The translations under genes were made by a program, and so were the position numbers. DNA of 64,000 nucleotides from Candidatus Competibacteraceae bacterium. GTDB lineage: Bacteria > Pseudomonadota > Gammaproteobacteria > Competibacterales > Competibacteraceae. Position 1 is the stretch's first letter. Each line of letters begins with the position of its first letter. The stretch covers positions 930,001 through 994,000 of the forward strand of contig JADJQQ010000001.1 of assembly GCA_016712625.1 (NCBI GenBank). Reading direction: 5' to 3'. Of the stretch, positions 8,750 through 17,698 are shown in pieces. The notes under the pieces are model-generated. The model was not told the DNA's origin and made no database searches. It saw only the letters and a list, made by a program, of their open reading frames with translations.

Positions 8750-11025
8750 TAGGTGGTCTCCTGAGTCGTAGCGGCTGAAATGGGAACCGCCGCTAGTTCA
8801 GCCAGAAAATTGGCCGCCCACCGATAAATATTGTTTTCCTCCACCTGCCGCCGCATTCGGGCCATGCGTTCGCGGCGCTCTTCTGGCATCATTGCCAGCG
8901 CTTGCTGGATGGCGGCGGCAAATTGCTCGGTGTCGTAAGGATTGATGATCAGGGCATCGCCCAGCTCGCGCGCCGCGCCCGCAAATTCGGATAGAATCAG
9001 CACACCGTTCAGGTCCTCTTTAGCTGCGACAAATTCCTTGGCCACCAGATTCATGCCATCGTGCAGCGAACTGACGATGCCGATTTCGGCCATGGACAAG
9101 AATGCATGGACCGCAACGCCGTCGTGATGGTCGACTAAAAAGTGGATCGGCTTCCAAGAGTCGGTCTGAAAACGCCAGTTGATTTCGTCGACCAGTGCTT
9201 CCAGTTCGCTGATGTAATTGCGGTAACGCGGGATATGGGTCCGGCTGGGCGCGCCCAGTTGCACGAAGCTAAACTGCCCCCGGTACTGTGGGTTGCGCTC
9301 GAAAAACCGGCCTACCGCCCGGAATCGTTCGGTTAAGCCCTTAGTGTAGTCGATGCGATCCACGCCTACGGCCAGGCGTTGGCCGACCAGCTTGTACCGC
9401 TGCCGCAATTCAACCACCCGTTGCTCCAACGCATCGCCGCTTAGCGCATCCCGCTCAGCCCAGCTTTCGACGCTGATCGGAAACGGCCGCACCCGCGAGG
9501 CGTGGCCTTGCAATTCTGCTGTGAAGTGATCCCAGTCCAGCCGGGCTTCGACCATGCGATCCACGGTATCAAGGAAATTGTTACAGTGTTGTTGTAGATG
9601 AAAACCCAGCAAATCCGCGCCCAACATACCGCGCAACAAGTCCGACGCCCACGGACAAATTCGGAACGCTTCCGGATTGGGCCAGGGGATGTGCCAGAAG
9701 ATGCCGACCGCCAGATCGGGGCGGGCTTCCTTCAAAAAACGTGGGGCAAGCGCCAGTTGATAGTCCTGTACCAACACCACCGCCGGATCGGAGCCGATTT
9801 CCTGCAAAGCGGCTTCGGCGAATCGGCGATTGACGGTCATATAGTGCTTCCAATCGTCGGCCCGAAAGATCGGCCGCTCGTGGGCGAGATGGCACAGCGG
9901 CCACAAACCCTCATTAGCGAAGCCGTAGTAATAGCCCTGCTCTTCCTCCCGCGTCAGCCAGACTCGGCGTAAGGTATAGGTGGGATCGTCCGGCGGCACA
10001 GCCAGCCGACCTTGGGCATCCACCATCTGCCGATCCGCCTCGCCAGAGCCATGAGCCACCCAGACGCCGCCAGAAGCTTGCAACACCGGATCAAGCGCGG
10101 TCACCAAGCCGCCGGCGGGCACGATCAAATGCGGCTTTCCATCGCGTAGTTCGTGCATGTACGGTTCCCGGTTGCTGACCACTACCAGCCGACCGCCACG
10201 AACGCAATCCACCACATGCGCGCGCAAACGGTCACGAGTCCACACGTTATCGGCGCGCACCACCGCTCTAGCCCGCTCTTGGTGCGCTAGGCGAGCCGTG
10301 CGGAACGAGGCGGCCAACCGGTCGCTTTCCGTGGCGAGCCGGGCCACCGGTAAATTGAGCGGCGGCGCGCAGATGGCATCGCCGGTTTGTAGTTGGCCCA
10401 TCCATTCGGCCAGCCGATTGAGCGGCCGATCATAGAAAAGCCAAACGCCAGCCACCACGAGAATTAGCAGCAGCAAAACGATGAAACCCAGCCAGAAGCC
10501 CATCTGATAAAGCCGAGTCGTGGCGCGTTGCTCCAAATGAAGTAAATCCTGTACCACAACCAGCACACCCTCCGGCTGTCCTTCGGGCGTGCGAATCAAA
10601 GAGGCTAAAACATGAATTGGGGTATCGGCGGCTCGCTCGGCCATGATGGTGTCTTTGGAACTCTGGAGAGTCTGGTCGACGACTTTTTGCAGGGTATCGG
10701 CAAATTCGGACACGGCCTTTCCGGTAGCGACTCGTTGGCCATCCGCTCGATAAACCGCCAGACCCATTAACCGCCGGTAACCTTCCAGCGTGGAGCCGAG
10801 AGCCACCACCGCCTCTTTATCCGGCAACCGCAAGGCGGTTTGTACCGCATAGACCGTCTGATGAGCGATCACTGAAGCGCGCCGATCCATCTCGTCCAAA
10901 TCAGTGCGCTGTTCTCGCTGTACTTGAATCCAAGCTGAAAGACCGATGAGCAACCCTACCAGCAGGGTCACCCATAATCCCATGCGCAACGAGTTAGGCA
11001 GCCGATGAAAATGTTTCTTTATCAT
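8749..11025 (-). CDS. otsA: membrane-anchored trehalose-6-phosphate synthase with sensor-like N-terminus
   Basis: 758 residues, against roughly 460-500 for ordinary OtsA. Residues 16-34 form a first membrane segment and residues 35-175 a hydrophilic, probably periplasmic region. A second membrane segment spans 176-198, and residues 199-250 resemble a HAMP linker (DRPLNRLAEWMGQLQTGD). From about 280 to 745 is a complete GT20 synthase that makes trehalose-6-phosphate from UDP-glucose and glucose-6-phosphate. Its motifs are SNREPY, VQDYQLAL, IFWHIPWP, GVDRIDYTKGL and HDGMNLVAKEF. The topology is that of a one-component receptor with the enzyme as cytoplasmic output. It is the first gene of the otsA-otsB-treS operon. 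The AT-rich 130 bases upstream hold a 16-base inverted repeat. What the periplasmic part senses, if anything, is unknown. Confidence 0.9.
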   Translation of the reverse strand: MIKKHFHRLPNSLRMGLWVTLLVGLLIGLSAWIQVQREQRTDLDEMDRRASVIAHQTVYAVQTALRLPDKEAVVALGSTLEGYRRLMGLAVYRADGQRVATGKAVSEFADTLQKVVDQTLQSSKDTIMAERAADTPIHVLASLIRTPEGQPEGVLVVVQDLLHLEQRATTRLYQMGFWLGFIVLLLLILVVAGVWLFYDRPLNRLAEWMGQLQTGDAICAPPLNLPVARLATESDRLAASFRTARLAHQERARAVVRADNVWTRDRLRAHVVDCVRGGRLVVVSNREPYMHELRDGKPHLIVPAGGLVTALDPVLQASGGVWVAHGSGEADRQMVDAQGRLAVPPDDPTYTLRRVWLTREEEQGYYYGFANEGLWPLCHLAHERPIFRADDWKHYMTVNRRFAEAALQEIGSDPAVVLVQDYQLALAPRFLKEARPDLAVGIFWHIPWPNPEAFRICPWASDLLRGMLGADLLGFHLQQHCNNFLDTVDRMVEARLDWDHFTAELQGHASRVRPFPISVESWAERDALSGDALEQRVVELRQRYKLVGQRLAVGVDRIDYTKGLTERFRAVGRFFERNPQYRGQFSFVQLGAPSRTHIPRYRNYISELEALVDEINWRFQTDSWKPIHFLVDHHDGVAVHAFLSMAEIGIVSSLHDGMNLVAKEFVAAKEDLNGVLILSEFAGAARELGDALIINPYDTEQFAAAIQQALAMMPEERRERMARMRRQVEENNIYRWAANFLAELAAVPISAATTQETT

Positions 11026-11082
11026 GGCATTTTTTCCTCAAATTGTATCTATTGCTGCTCAGACGATATTTCAACTTAAAGG

Positions 11083-11098
11083 ATTTATGCACATAAAT
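11083..11098. promoter_or_regulatory. perfect inverted repeat upstream of otsA, candidate operator
   Basis: ATTTATG and CATAAAT are separated by two bases, about 58 bases upstream of the otsA start, in an AT-rich intergenic stretch. This is a typical shape for a dimeric regulator site. No specific regulator is identified. Confidence 0.35.
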
Positions 11099-11157
11099 GC
11101 AACAAATAATCGGGTCGCCCTGAAAAATTATATATATATTTCAATATCTTATTATTT

Positions 11158-11302
11158 TTATCCACTTGCCCAACAGCCAATGCGATAGCTTTGGTCTTTA
11201 TTTAGCCAGTTTAATGAATCAGCTTGCTTGCCGACGACAGGTGCCACCGTCGGTTCCTCGTGGTTAGCAGTTGTCGGCATCAGGCTAATCAGCATCGATC
11301 CC
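11158..11302 (-). pseudogene. Na+/H+ antiporter pseudogene, extreme C-terminal piece
   Basis: On the minus strand this piece reads LISLMPTTANHEEPTVAP and ends at a stop at 11158. It continues the antiporter fragment that stops at the ISAs1-type element on its other side. Joining the two across the element gives AVWT-LISLMP, matching the usual TLISL close of NhaP-type antiporters. The element therefore entered a few dozen codons before the gene's end. Confidence 0.65.
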
Positions 11303-12290
11303 CAGGGCTGACGCATGAAATTGATTTTGAGGAGTTGGCGCATGTAGTCGCCATTCCAGGCGGCCTTCTTGCGTTTGCCTCGTAGACTGGCTTTGGTGGA
11401 GCGGTCTTGGGCGACCAGGTTAATGGCGATCTTGCGCGGCAGGGCGAAGTTGCGGGCGGCGATGGCATTACAAATCCGGCAGTCATCCTCTTGGAAGGTC
11501 ACGTCCAGTACCCAGTGCAAATTATTTTCAATAGACCAGTGACGACGGATGGCCTGTGCCAGAATTGAGGGATTGCCCGCGAAGCTGGAGAGGAAGTAAC
11601 GAATTTCAGCCTCGACTTTACGGCTGCCGTTGACGCTACGAATTGCCTCGACGCCAGCACCATCACGGGGGCATTTTCGTTGCTTTGGTTGGCCTTGAGT
11701 ACCAGTAGGTCATCGGCTTGGCGATCCACAATGGTTGAGCGATGTCTTTTTGGTAGCCCATCGCATCAAGCATCACCAAGGTGTTTTTCAATATCAACCC
11801 ATCCAACAGCGGGGTTATATATTTGATTTAATTTTATCTTTTTCCCACGCCACGCTGGCCCAGCACCAGACGCCGCTCGCTGGCCCAGGCGTTGACCAAA
11901 TGCAGCGTCGCCTGCTCCAAACCGCAGTCGAAGGAACCGCGCGGCATCCGCCTCCGGGTCGATTAGCATGAGCACACGGCGGAAGGTGTCATGAGAAGGA
12001 ATGCCGTTGCGCAGGACAAGAAACTGGCGCAGCCACGGCAACTTGCCGCGGCCATACAGGGCAATGGCCTTCCAGCTCTCGGCGCAGGCGATCACGGCAC
12101 AGATAGCAATGACCAGAATATTAAGCAGCCGGTGATTGACCTTATCTAAACAGCGCAGATCATTCAGGTCAGAAAACTGCTCGATCAGCTTATCAATCAA
12201 GTTTGGAGCCTCTTCACCAGGGAAAGAGGCACATTACCTCACCGGTTTAAGCCCTCAACGGTCAACCTGCAATTTCATGCGTTAGCCCTG
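11303..12290 (-). mobile_element. ISAs1-family insertion sequence, degenerate
   Basis: The ends are 21-base inverted repeats: CAGGGCTGACGCATGAAATTG at 11303-11323 and the same sequence with one difference read in reverse from 12290 to 12270. The minus strand encodes ISAs1 transposase pieces in several frames. These are LIEQFSDLNDLRC and NGIPSHDTFRRVLMLIDPEA (12200-11940), LHLVNAWASERRLVLGQ (near 11870-11920), TLVMLDAMGYQKDIA and DRQADDLLVLKANQ (11780-11690), then NNLHWVLDVTFQEDDCRI and MRQLLKINFMRQP towards the end. Frameshifts and an internal loss leave it about 990 bases long and inactive. The flanking 10-mers, read on the minus strand as GGTATGGACG and GGGATCGATG, agree at 7 of 10 positions and look like a decayed target duplication. 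Confidence 0.85.
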
Positions 12291-12896
12291 CGTCCATACC
12301 GCCTCTGGTTGGGGTGCGCTTTGCGTTGAGAACACCCATGCTTTGTCCTTAGGATCAATCGCAAAGAGCGGAATCGCCTGCTCGCCCCATTTCTCGCGGA
12401 ACGCCTCAAAATTGAAGGTCGCGGTCAACGAGGTTGCACGGATTGTATTACTGCGATCCAACGCCTCTTGCAAGCGGGCCACTGTGATCGACTGGCCGAA
12501 CAGGCGCGGACCCCGATAGAATTCGATGAGCCGGGTACGGTGGGTATCCTCGCGTTCTCCATCCAGCCCCAGGGTATAAACGCGCTTCGCGCCAAACCAC
12601 GGATGGTAATACAAGCTCACCAGTAGATTACGCTTCGGCTAAGCTGATAGCGCCAGCAGGGTGCCGATGGAGTCGATCAAGATGCCTTTCCCAGCACAGA
12701 ATGTTCACTACCTCGGTTTCGGGACGAACCGTGCGCCGCAGCGGCGCGAACACAGTGGGGCCGGTGACCGTCACCAGAGCGCCAAACAAAAACGCCAAAC
12801 TCCAGGGCAGCGCGGTAAAAAAATGCGCGGCTACCGCAATAATCAACCAATTGACGAGCATGCCGAACAAAACCAAGTTGCAGGCCACGCACGCTT
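12291..12896 (-). pseudogene. NhaP-type Na+/H+ antiporter pseudogene, main part
   Basis: Around 12888-12680 the minus strand encodes membrane segments: LVLFGMLVNWLIIAVAAHFF, then LPWSLAFLFGALVTVTGPTV, as in the core of CPA1 antiporters. A frameshift near 12685-12690 moves the homology to GILIDSIGTLLALSA. A large internal deletion follows. The C-terminal cytoplasmic region resumes at 12620 with AKRVYTLGLDGE, LIEFYRGPRLFGQS and EKWGEQAIPLFAIDPK. The N-terminal membrane helices are also absent. Frameshift, deletion and the adjacent ISAs1-type insertion make this a dead gene. Confidence 0.75.
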
Positions 12897-12952
12897 AGTG
12901 ACGGTAATGGAAATCAACTCTCACCCCTAGAGGGGAGTGTCCGAGAGCGCTT

Positions 12953-15565
12953 TTAGTGACTGCTGAGCGCTTTCAGGCGCTTTAATTCAGCGAGCGCTTG
13001 TTCGAAAGTCAGCGCATCGATATCCAGTTCAGTTAAGGCGACAATCACAGGATTGGGGGTTTCGCCAAACAAGGATAGCTGCGGCAAGAGCGGTGCTGAG
13101 CGTCCGGGCAGCTCTCGGCGCAACATCTGCCGCTCCAACAACCGCAACCGCTGGCGAGCCTGCTGAATAACAATCGGCGGCACACCGGCCAGAGCGGCGA
13201 CTTGCAGGCCATAACTGCGGCTGGCGGGACCGTCCTGCACCCGATGCAGGAACACGATCGTATCGCCGTGTTCCACCGCATCCAGATGGACATTAGCGAT
13301 GCCGGGTTGCTCGTCGGGCAAGCGGGTCAGCTCAAAATAATGCGTCGCAAACAAGGTAAAGGCCCGCACCGTTCCAGCCAGATGCGCCGCGCAAGCCCAG
13401 GCCAGCGCCAAGCCATCGAAGGTGCTGGTGCCGCGGCCGATTTCGTCAATCAGCACCAGGCTATGTGGGGTGGCGTTGTGCAGAATATTGGCCGCTTCAC
13501 TCATTTCCACCATAAAGGTCGAGCGGCCTGACGCCAGATCATCGGACGCGCCGATGCGGGTAAAAATACGGTCGATCGGCCCGATCACCGCCCGTTCGGC
13601 TGGCACATAGCTGCCTAGATGGGCCAGCAGCACGATCAGCGCGGTCTGGCGCATGAAGGTCGATTTACCCCCGAGATTGGGGCCGGTAACCACCAGCATC
13701 CGCCGCTGTTCCGGTTCAAGTTGCAAGTCGTTGGGGACAAAGGCTTCGTCCAAGACTTGTTCGACCACTGGATGGCGGCCCGCCTTGATGGCAATCCCTG
13801 GTTCCACTACCAGCTCTGGCCGGTTCCAGCGTAGCGCGGCAGCCCGTTCGGATAGATTGGCGAGCACATCCAGTTCCGCCAGCGCCGCCGCGCAGGTTTG
13901 CAGTTCGGGCAGGTGGGTAATTAAGCGATCCAGCAACTGATCGTACAAGGCTTTTTCGCGCGCCAGCGCCTGTTCTTGAGCGCGCAGCGCCTTATGCTCG
14001 AACTCCTGCAACTCAGGAATGATGTAACGCTCCGCGCCCTTGAGGGTCTGGCGGCGAAGATAGTCGGCTGGCACCGCTTGCGACTGGGCGCGGGTCACTT
14101 CGATGTAATAGCCATGCACCCGGTTGAAGCCGATTTTCAGGTTGCTGATGCCGGTGCGCTGCCGTTCGCGCGCCTCCAACGCCACCAGATAGTCGTCAGC
14201 GTGCTCGCTGAGATTGCGCAACTGATCCAGCTCGGCATCGTAGCCGGAAGCGATCACTCCACCATCGCGCAAGACTTGCGGTGGATTCGGGATGATCGCC
14301 CGCCGCAACAAGTCCCAAATTTCGGAATGCGTCCCCGCCCGGCGACCAAGATCCGCTAACAAGGCGGCGCTTAGCAAACCGATGCCCTGTTGGATACTCG
14401 GCAGGCGGGCCAAGGTATCCGCAAGCGCGGTCAGATCGCGCGGTCGGGCCGATTTCAAGGCCACCCGCGCCAGAATCCGCTCGACATCGCCAGCGCCGCG
14501 CAGCAAACCGCGCAGATATTCATATCCGCCGTTCTCTAGTAATTGCTGGATACTGTCCCACCGCTGGCCGAGTACGAGTCGATCCCGCAACGGCCGATGC
14601 ATCCAGCGGCGCAACAAGCGCCCTCCCATCGCCGTCACGCAGCAATCGAGCACGCCCAGCAACGTATGTTCGTGGCGCCCGCCGAAGCTATGCTCCAACT
14701 CCAAATTCCGCCGGCTAGCCGCATCCAAAATAATGGCGTCTTCATGCCGCTCTACCCGCAAGCCGGTCAAATGGGGCAAGGCGCTGCGCTGGGTATCCTT
14801 GAGATATTGCAGCAAGCAACCGGCGGCTCCCAGCGCCACGGGTTGATCGGCGCAGCCGAAGCCATCCAGATCGCGCACGTCAAATTGATGGCACAGCGCC
14901 CGCACCGCGCTGTTACGATCATAATGCCACGGCGCTTGTCGGCGTAGACCGGGGTGCCGCCGCCAGGGATCGGGCAGTTCGAAATCTTCGCTGATCAGGA
15001 GTTCCGCCGGCCGAAGCCGCTCCAACTCATTCAGCAAAGCGGCCACGCCATGCAATTGCGTGATGCTAAAGCGGCCGCCGCTCAAATCCAGATGGGCCAG
15101 TCCATACACCTGCTTGAGCTGATGCACCGCCACCAGCAACTGGTCGCGACGCTCGTCTAACAAAGCTTCATCGGTGAGCGTGCCGGGAGTGACAATCCGC
15201 ACCACTTGCCGTTCAACCGGCCCTTTGCTGGTGGCTGGATCGCCCAGTTGCTCGCAAATGGCCACGGAATGGCCCTGTTTGATCAACTTGGCGAGATAGC
15301 TTTCAGCGGCATGGAACGGCACGCCCGCCATTGGAACAGGCGCTCCGGCCGATTGTCCGCGCGCGGTGAGCGTGATATTAAGCAAGTCGGCCGCGCGGCG
15401 GGCATCATCGTAAAACAACTCATAGAAATCGCCCATCCGGTAAAATAATAACAAGTCTGGATGCTGGGCCTTGATGCGCAGGTATTGCTGCATCATTGGC
15501 GTATGCTGATCCAAAATTGGATTTTTTTCATCCGGCTTATCATCTTGATGGGAACGAGCAGACAT
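12953..15565 (-). CDS. mutS: DNA mismatch repair ATPase MutS
   Basis: 870 residues, the usual MutS length. Near residue 25 it has QQYLRIKAQHPDLLLFYRMG followed by DFYELF, the mismatch-binding domain with the Phe-x-Glu-type contact region. The ATPase has Walker A GPNLGGKSTFMRQ near residue 628, the DEIGRGTSTFDG Walker B segment, and FATHYFELT. MutS binds mispairs as a dimer and recruits MutL. The start is supported by TAGGAGAG 6-7 bases upstream. It has no operon partner here; the antiporter remnant lies downstream on the same strand. A weak hairpin at about 12902-12940 may end the transcript. Confidence 0.97.
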   Translation of the reverse strand: MSARSHQDDKPDEKNPILDQHTPMMQQYLRIKAQHPDLLLFYRMGDFYELFYDDARRAADLLNITLTARGQSAGAPVPMAGVPFHAAESYLAKLIKQGHSVAICEQLGDPATSKGPVERQVVRIVTPGTLTDEALLDERRDQLLVAVHQLKQVYGLAHLDLSGGRFSITQLHGVAALLNELERLRPAELLISEDFELPDPWRRHPGLRRQAPWHYDRNSAVRALCHQFDVRDLDGFGCADQPVALGAAGCLLQYLKDTQRSALPHLTGLRVERHEDAIILDAASRRNLELEHSFGGRHEHTLLGVLDCCVTAMGGRLLRRWMHRPLRDRLVLGQRWDSIQQLLENGGYEYLRGLLRGAGDVERILARVALKSARPRDLTALADTLARLPSIQQGIGLLSAALLADLGRRAGTHSEIWDLLRRAIIPNPPQVLRDGGVIASGYDAELDQLRNLSEHADDYLVALEARERQRTGISNLKIGFNRVHGYYIEVTRAQSQAVPADYLRRQTLKGAERYIIPELQEFEHKALRAQEQALAREKALYDQLLDRLITHLPELQTCAAALAELDVLANLSERAAALRWNRPELVVEPGIAIKAGRHPVVEQVLDEAFVPNDLQLEPEQRRMLVVTGPNLGGKSTFMRQTALIVLLAHLGSYVPAERAVIGPIDRIFTRIGASDDLASGRSTFMVEMSEAANILHNATPHSLVLIDEIGRGTSTFDGLALAWACAAHLAGTVRAFTLFATHYFELTRLPDEQPGIANVHLDAVEHGDTIVFLHRVQDGPASRSYGLQVAALAGVPPIVIQQARQRLRLLERQMLRRELPGRSAPLLPQLSLFGETPNPVIVALTELDIDALTFEQALAELKRLKALSSH

Positions 15566-15916
15566 GGACTCTCCTAGAACAGTACCAATCAGGATACAGC
15601 TTGACTTATTATCCGATTGTCATGAATAACCGGGAACTCAGTGCCGGAGTCATTGACCAATCTGTGTTCAATTCAGGCGCGAGTCAGGCAAAATCTGTAA
15701 AATGCAAATTATCGCGTTGCCGGTTAAACTCGCCAAAGCGATTGAAATTGAAAATTTCAGCAATAGCGAATGACCCGCTTACCTGACTTGCTTGCCCCAC
15801 CCAAAATGCCTTGCCGCCGCCCAGCCCATGGTGAGGGTAAGCGCGAGATACAGCATGCGGTGCGGCATGAAACCTCAGCTAAACTAGCTTGATTCACCTG
15901 TCCGAGGAAACACCCT
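15566..15916. other. 351-bp intergenic region between divergent mutS and the lipoprotein gene
   Basis: The region must hold the promoters of both divergent genes. No recognisable RNA gene, repeat or known protein is seen in it. One small minus-strand ORF with a GAGG site (15779-15868) is listed separately. Confidence 0.6.
15779..15868 (-). CDS. possible 29-residue hydrophobic small protein
   Basis: ATG at 15868 is preceded by TGAGGTTTC, a plausible ribosome site. The peptide begins MPHRMLYLALTLTMGWAAA and ends in basic residues (KQVR), so one short membrane segment is possible. No homologue is recognised, and its small size makes chance likely. Confidence 0.2.
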   Translation of the reverse strand: MPHRMLYLALTLTMGWAAARHFGWGKQVR

Positions 15917-16528
15917 ATGAAAATACATAAACTGTTGCTTATTTCTTCGATGGCTGCCTTAACCTTGGGGTTAAGTGCCTGTGATAGCCGCGACCAAACG
16001 TCGGCGGAAGCCCAAAAAGCGGCTAAGGAAGCCGATCTGAAGCAAGCGGAAGCCGCCGCCAAAAACAAGGAAGCCGCCGCGAAAGCCGCTGAGGCCGCCG
16101 CCGCTACCGCCACCGCGGCCAAGGCGACCGCGGCGGAAGCCGCGGCAAAGACCAAGGATGCGGCCGCAGCGGCGGCAGAGGCGACTAAAGACGCCGCCGC
16201 CGCCACCAAGGAAGCCGTCAAGGACGCCGCCGCTACCACCAAGGAAGTGGCTAAGGACGCCGCCGTCGCCACCAAGGAAGCCGTCAAGGACGCCGCCGTC
16301 GCTACTAAGGAAACTGCTGAAAAAGCCGCTGAAGTCACGAAGGAAGCCGTCAAAGATGCCGCCGCCACCACCAAGGAAGTGGCTAAGGACGCCGCCACCG
16401 CGACTAAGGAAGCGGTGCAAGCGACAGATGCGGCGGCTGAAAGAGCCAATGCGGCGGTCCGCGCGGCAACCGCGCCTAACCCGCCGCCCGCCCCCGTCGC
16501 GCCAGCCGCCAAACCCGCTGGACAATAA
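15917..16528 (+). CDS. LEA-like Ala/Lys-rich repeat lipoprotein
   Basis: 203 residues. Residues 1-21 are a lipoprotein signal with lipobox LSAC, so the protein should be acylated at Cys and anchored to a membrane facing the periplasm. Residues 40-165 are almost wholly Ala, Lys, Glu, Asp, Thr and Val, built of 11-residue units such as ATKEAVKDAAA and TTKEVAKDAAV repeated at least nine times. This composition and periodicity are those of group 3 LEA proteins, which form amphipathic helices on drying and protect membranes or proteins. The C-terminus is a short Pro/Ala tail. The DNA repeats are also strong, so copy number may vary between strains. A ribosome site (CCGAGGAAAC) lies upstream. A link to the nearby trehalose genes is only thematic. 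Confidence 0.8.
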   Translation: MKIHKLLLISSMAALTLGLSACDSRDQTSAEAQKAAKEADLKQAEAAAKNKEAAAKAAEAAAATATAAKATAAEAAAKTKDAAAAAAEATKDAAAATKEAVKDAAATTKEVAKDAAVATKEAVKDAAVATKETAEKAAEVTKEAVKDAAATTKEVAKDAATATKEAVQATDAAAERANAAVRAATAPNPPPAPVAPAAKPAGQ

Positions 16529-16599
16529 GGTTCCCGCCGCTGGATAAGAGTTAAACTGTTTAATTCTTGTCTCTTGCCTGCGGTAGAACTAAGTAAAGA

Positions 16600-16633
16600 T
16601 TTTCCGCCCGACCCCAAAACGGCGGGCGGAAAA
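16600..16633 (+). terminator. hairpin after the LEA-like lipoprotein gene
   Basis: TTTTCCGCCCG (16600-16610) pairs with CGGGCGGAAAA (16623-16633) around a 12-base loop. The A/T ends of the stem supply U-rich tails in both directions. It separates the lipoprotein gene from corA. Confidence 0.6.
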
Positions 16634-16718
16634 TTCGCGGTGTCGATGCGGATTTTATTCTAAGTCAAGGATTGATTTGCCTGCTTTGCCGCCTTCTCCT
16701 TATCACCGCGAAGCTGTC

Positions 16719-17681
16719 ATGATTAACGCGTTTGCATTACAAAACGGCCGTCTCCAGCAAATTCATATTGCAGCTCAAGGAGATCTCGAACGTGCCAAGC
16801 CGATCTGGATCGACTTTGACGCGCCGACTGATGAGGAACGGTTGTCAGCCAAGGAGCTCTTCAACCTAACCTTGCCGGATGAAGATGATTTTGGCGACAT
16901 TGAAGCGAGCGCCCGCTGCTTTGAGGACGCCAGTGGTTCGCTGCAAATCCGCTCCGACTTTTTGCTGGATAAAGCGGATGAAACCCGCAATGTACCGGTC
17001 GCTTTCGTGCTTCGGCACGATATTCTGTTTAGCTTGCACGAAGAAGATTTACCAGTTTTCCGCCTGTTGCGAATGCGCGCTCGCCATCAGCCTGGCTATT
17101 TGGAAGACTGTCGCGATGTGCTGCTCGATTTATACGCAACCGATGCGGAGTATTCGGCGGATTCACTGGAAGGTATCTACGCTAATCTCGAAGAAATCAG
17201 CAACCGGGTGTTGACGGCTCGAATGACCGATGAAGCCGCTGCCGAGGTATTGGCCAGTATCGCCCGCGAAGAAGATTTAAATGGTCGAATTCGCCGCAAT
17301 TTGATGGATACCCGCCGCGCCATTTCGTTTTTGATGCGGCGTCGGCTGTTGTCGGTCGATCAAATCGAAGAATCGCGCCAGATCTTGCGCGACATTGAAT
17401 CGCTAGACGGGCATACCTCGTTTTTATTTGAGAAAATCAACTTCCTGATGGATGCCACCGTCGGCTTCATCAACATCAACCAGAACAAGATCATCAAGAT
17501 TTTCTCGGTCGCTTCGGTCGCGCTACTGCCACCAACGCTGATTGCCAGCGTTTACGGCATGAATTTTGAGCATATGCCTGAACTGCGGTGGGTGTTTGGC
17601 TATCCTTTCGCCCTTGGTCTGATGGCTGCTTCGGTGGTTGCGCCTTTCTTGTTCTTTCGCAAGAAGGGCTGGTTGAAATAA
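16719..17681 (+). CDS. corA: CorA-family divalent cation transporter
   Basis: 320 residues from the ATG at 16719; an upstream TTG in the same frame (16677) is less likely. The long N-terminal cytoplasmic domain is mostly charged helices. The last 60 residues hold two membrane segments, with the family signature YGMNF between them and a basic C-terminus FFRKKGWLK. CorA proteins form inner-membrane pentamers that import Mg2+ and sometimes Co2+ or Ni2+. pncC follows 17 bases later on the same strand, so the two may share a transcript. Confidence 0.93.
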   Translation: MINAFALQNGRLQQIHIAAQGDLERAKPIWIDFDAPTDEERLSAKELFNLTLPDEDDFGDIEASARCFEDASGSLQIRSDFLLDKADETRNVPVAFVLRHDILFSLHEEDLPVFRLLRMRARHQPGYLEDCRDVLLDLYATDAEYSADSLEGIYANLEEISNRVLTARMTDEAAAEVLASIAREEDLNGRIRRNLMDTRRAISFLMRRRLLSVDQIEESRQILRDIESLDGHTSFLFEKINFLMDATVGFININQNKIIKIFSVASVALLPPTLIASVYGMNFEHMPELRWVFGYPFALGLMAASVVAPFLFFRKKGWLK

Positions 17682-17698
17682 ACGAGCAGGAGATCGCC

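Noticed and set aside
16130..16450. Short repeated DNA units resembling a CRISPR array
   Set aside because: Repeats are in-frame codons of the LEA-like protein without unique spacers.
15757..16617. Long Ala/Ser-rich ORF on the minus strand opposite the lipoprotein gene
   Set aside because: It mirrors the GCC/AAG repeat codons of the plus-strand gene; no ribosome site or family similarity.
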